A stretch of 14,660 bases of DNA from an uncultured Eubacteriales bacterium. GTDB lineage: Bacteria > Bacillota > Clostridia > Oscillospirales > Oscillospiraceae. The notes beneath the pieces are model-generated. The model was not told where the DNA came from. It saw only the letters and a program-made list of their open reading frames with translations, and did not search any database. Numbering within the stretch: the stretch's first letter is position 1; each line of letters begins with the position of its first letter. Location of the stretch: positions 1-14,660 of the forward strand of contig UQZR01000033.1 of assembly GCA_900545585.1 (NCBI GenBank). Reading direction: 5' to 3'. Of the stretch, positions 13,324 through 14,660 are shown one piece after another. Position numbers and translations under genes: made by a program.

Positions 13324-14660
13324 TCAGTTGGCGTTGTACACGTAACGAACGCCATCAGGGAACGCATTGGCGGCCACAGACACCGCACTCCACTGGCTTT
13401 GGCTGCCGCCGTAGCGCACGGTGGCCAGATTGTTGTAGTAGATAAATGCCTCCTCCCCGATCGTTGTAACAGACGCAGGGATATAAATACTGCTGATATT
13501 GGGATTGCAGTAGAACGCCCAATCCCCAATGGTGGTCAGCCCCTCCGGCAGCCGCAGACTCTGGAGCTTCTCACAGTTCATGAATGCGCCGTCTCTCAGC
13601 TCCCCGAGGGTGGAGGGGAAGGTGATGGACACCAGCCCCGCTGCGTTGAAGGCATCCTCCATGATGGTGGTCAGCCCCTCCGGCAGTTGGATGCTCCGCA
13701 GGGCGGTGCAGTCGTTAAACGCGCACTGTCCGATGATCCGCAGGCTGGTGGGCAGTGTCACATCAGACAGATTGCCGCAGCTGTCAAAGGCGCAGCGTCC
13801 GATATAGGTAATCCCCTGCTCCACGTGGAGGGCGCGAATGCTGTCCCTGTACTTGTTGGCAAGCCAGGGCGGCGTAGTCCCACCCCTGTCGGCAGGCCAC
13901 TCATAGTCGTACATCCGGCCGGTGCCGCTGATGGTCAGAGTACCCTCGGCGTCCAGCTTCCACGCTGCGCTGTCACCGCACTTGCCGCTGGCCACCGTAG
14001 CGGCGGCAGGCTTTCGGTAGGTCACGGACACGATGCTGCTCCACGCGCCGGCCGTGCCGTTGGCATCCATAGCGCGGACCTTTTAGTAGTAGGTATTGCC
14101 GTTTTCGATGTAGCTGGTGTTGGTGTAGGACGTGCCGGTGACGGTAGAATACTTGATGTAGTCGCCGTCCTTGCTGCGGGCGCGGTAGACTTCGTACTTC
14201 GCCGCGCCGGACACAGCCTTCCACTTCAGGGTAGGACGGCCCTGACTGTCGTTGCCGCCGGTGACGCTGGGGGCGGACAGGGTCTGCTTGTAGGTGACGC
14301 TGACCACGCTGCTCCACGCGCCTGCCGTGCCGTTGGCATCCAAAGCGCGCACCTTGTAATAGTAGGTATTGCCGTTTTCGATGTAGCTGATGTTGGTGTA
14401 GGACGTGCCGGTGACGGTGCTGTACTTGATGTAGTCACCGTCCTTGCTGCGGGCGCGGTACACCTCGTACTTGGCCGCGCCGGAGACGGCGTTCCATTTC
14501 AGCGTGGGGCGGCCCTGACTGTCGTTGCCGCCGGTGACGGTGGGGGCCGTCAGGCCCAGTCGGCAGGTCACAGCAACCACGTCGCTCCAAGGGCCTGCCG
14601 TGCCGTTGGCGTCCAGTGCACGGACCTTGTAGTAATACGTACTGCCGCTGGTCAGATAGG
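13324..14660 (-). pseudogene. BspA-like leucine-rich repeat protein with FN3 repeats, in-frame TAA, 5' end outside the window
   Basis: One continuous minus-strand frame runs from the right edge to TGA 13324 but is broken by TAA at 14083-14085. The upstream part has near-identical FN3 domains of 91 residues (TVTGTSYTN, NTYYYKVRALDANGTAG). Sister copies read NTYYYKV; here the third Tyr codon TAC is TAA, a single base change (g to t at 14083 on plus). The downstream part continues the FN3 unit, then a linker with SGKCGDSAAWKLD and LTISGTGRMYDY, as in BspA-type surface proteins, and about five LRR_5 repeats (LPEGLTTIGDWAF-like). Such proteins are secreted or cell-wall adhesins, although no signal peptide is visible here. 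With the stop, translation would lose the LRR part. A restart at internal ATG 14070 would lack a signal peptide. A recent mutation, a sequencing error or readthrough are all possible. Confidence 0.8.
14051..14660 (-). repeat. Tandem FN3-coding repeats, 273-bp period
   Basis: The marker gccgtgccgttggc recurs at 14051, 14324 and 14597, exactly 273 bp (91 codons) apart. The units are highly alike at DNA level, showing recent duplication, and the array continues beyond the right edge. Confidence 0.9.

Noticed and set aside
1..14660. tRNA, rRNA, CRISPR array, insertion sequence, integrase or phage genes
   Set aside because: No cloverleaf, rRNA segment, regularly spaced short repeat array, transposase or integrase motif was seen on either strand.

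Overview
This window reads as a chromosomal segment from a high-GC member of the Clostridia, probably near the Oscillospiraceae/Eubacteriales gut group. That placement is inferred, not computed. The evidence is strong AGGAGG-type ribosome binding sites, near-consensus sigma-A promoters, TTG starts, Rho-independent terminators with T-tracts, and a firmicute-type gene set: DUF1292, a PrsA/parvulin foldase, TcdA, DUF554, SerA, SerC, a DUF6320 zinc-ribbon protein and a BspA-like surface protein.

Layout from left to right. (1) 3-380 is the 3' part of a DUF1292 gene whose visible N-terminal part resembles trigger factor. (2) 430-690 has no protein gene but holds a probable structured RNA with its own promoter, an 18-bp perfect closing stem and a strong terminator. 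(3) 890-3868 is a tight plus-strand operon: membrane-anchored parvulin foldase, tRNA t6A dehydratase TcdA, and a DUF554 membrane protein, ending at a bidirectional terminator. (4) 3912-5886, minus strand, is a two-gene operon: an alpha-oxoamine synthase that looks more like serine palmitoyltransferase than AONS or KBL, overlapped by a classical SDR reductase. A perfect TTGACA-17-TATAAT promoter drives it. (5) 6000-6480 is a compact region with a 29-residue ORF carrying a near-perfect Shine-Dalgarno sequence, a 9-bp dyad, and a 45-residue lipoprotein gene. (6) 6523-8715, minus strand, is serC followed by serA, the first two steps of the phosphorylated serine pathway. (7) 8980-10233 is a CLC transporter with features of the fluoride/proton antiporter clade, divergent from serC. 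(8) 10381-13263 is an operon of an alpha/beta hydrolase fused to a condensation/alcohol-acyltransferase-like domain, then a zinc-ribbon six-helix membrane protein (DUF6320). (9) 13324 to the right edge, minus strand, is a BspA/FN3 surface protein gene with an in-frame TAA.

The most interesting theme is lipid-like chemistry. SPT joins serine to an acyl-CoA and needs a 3-keto reductase, which is the kind of enzyme encoded next to it. The serine-making genes lie about 600 bp upstream on the same strand, and an esterase/acyltransferase fusion lies a few kb away. Each part is supported by motifs, but the combined pathway is inference. No tRNA, rRNA, CRISPR array, insertion sequence or phage gene was seen.
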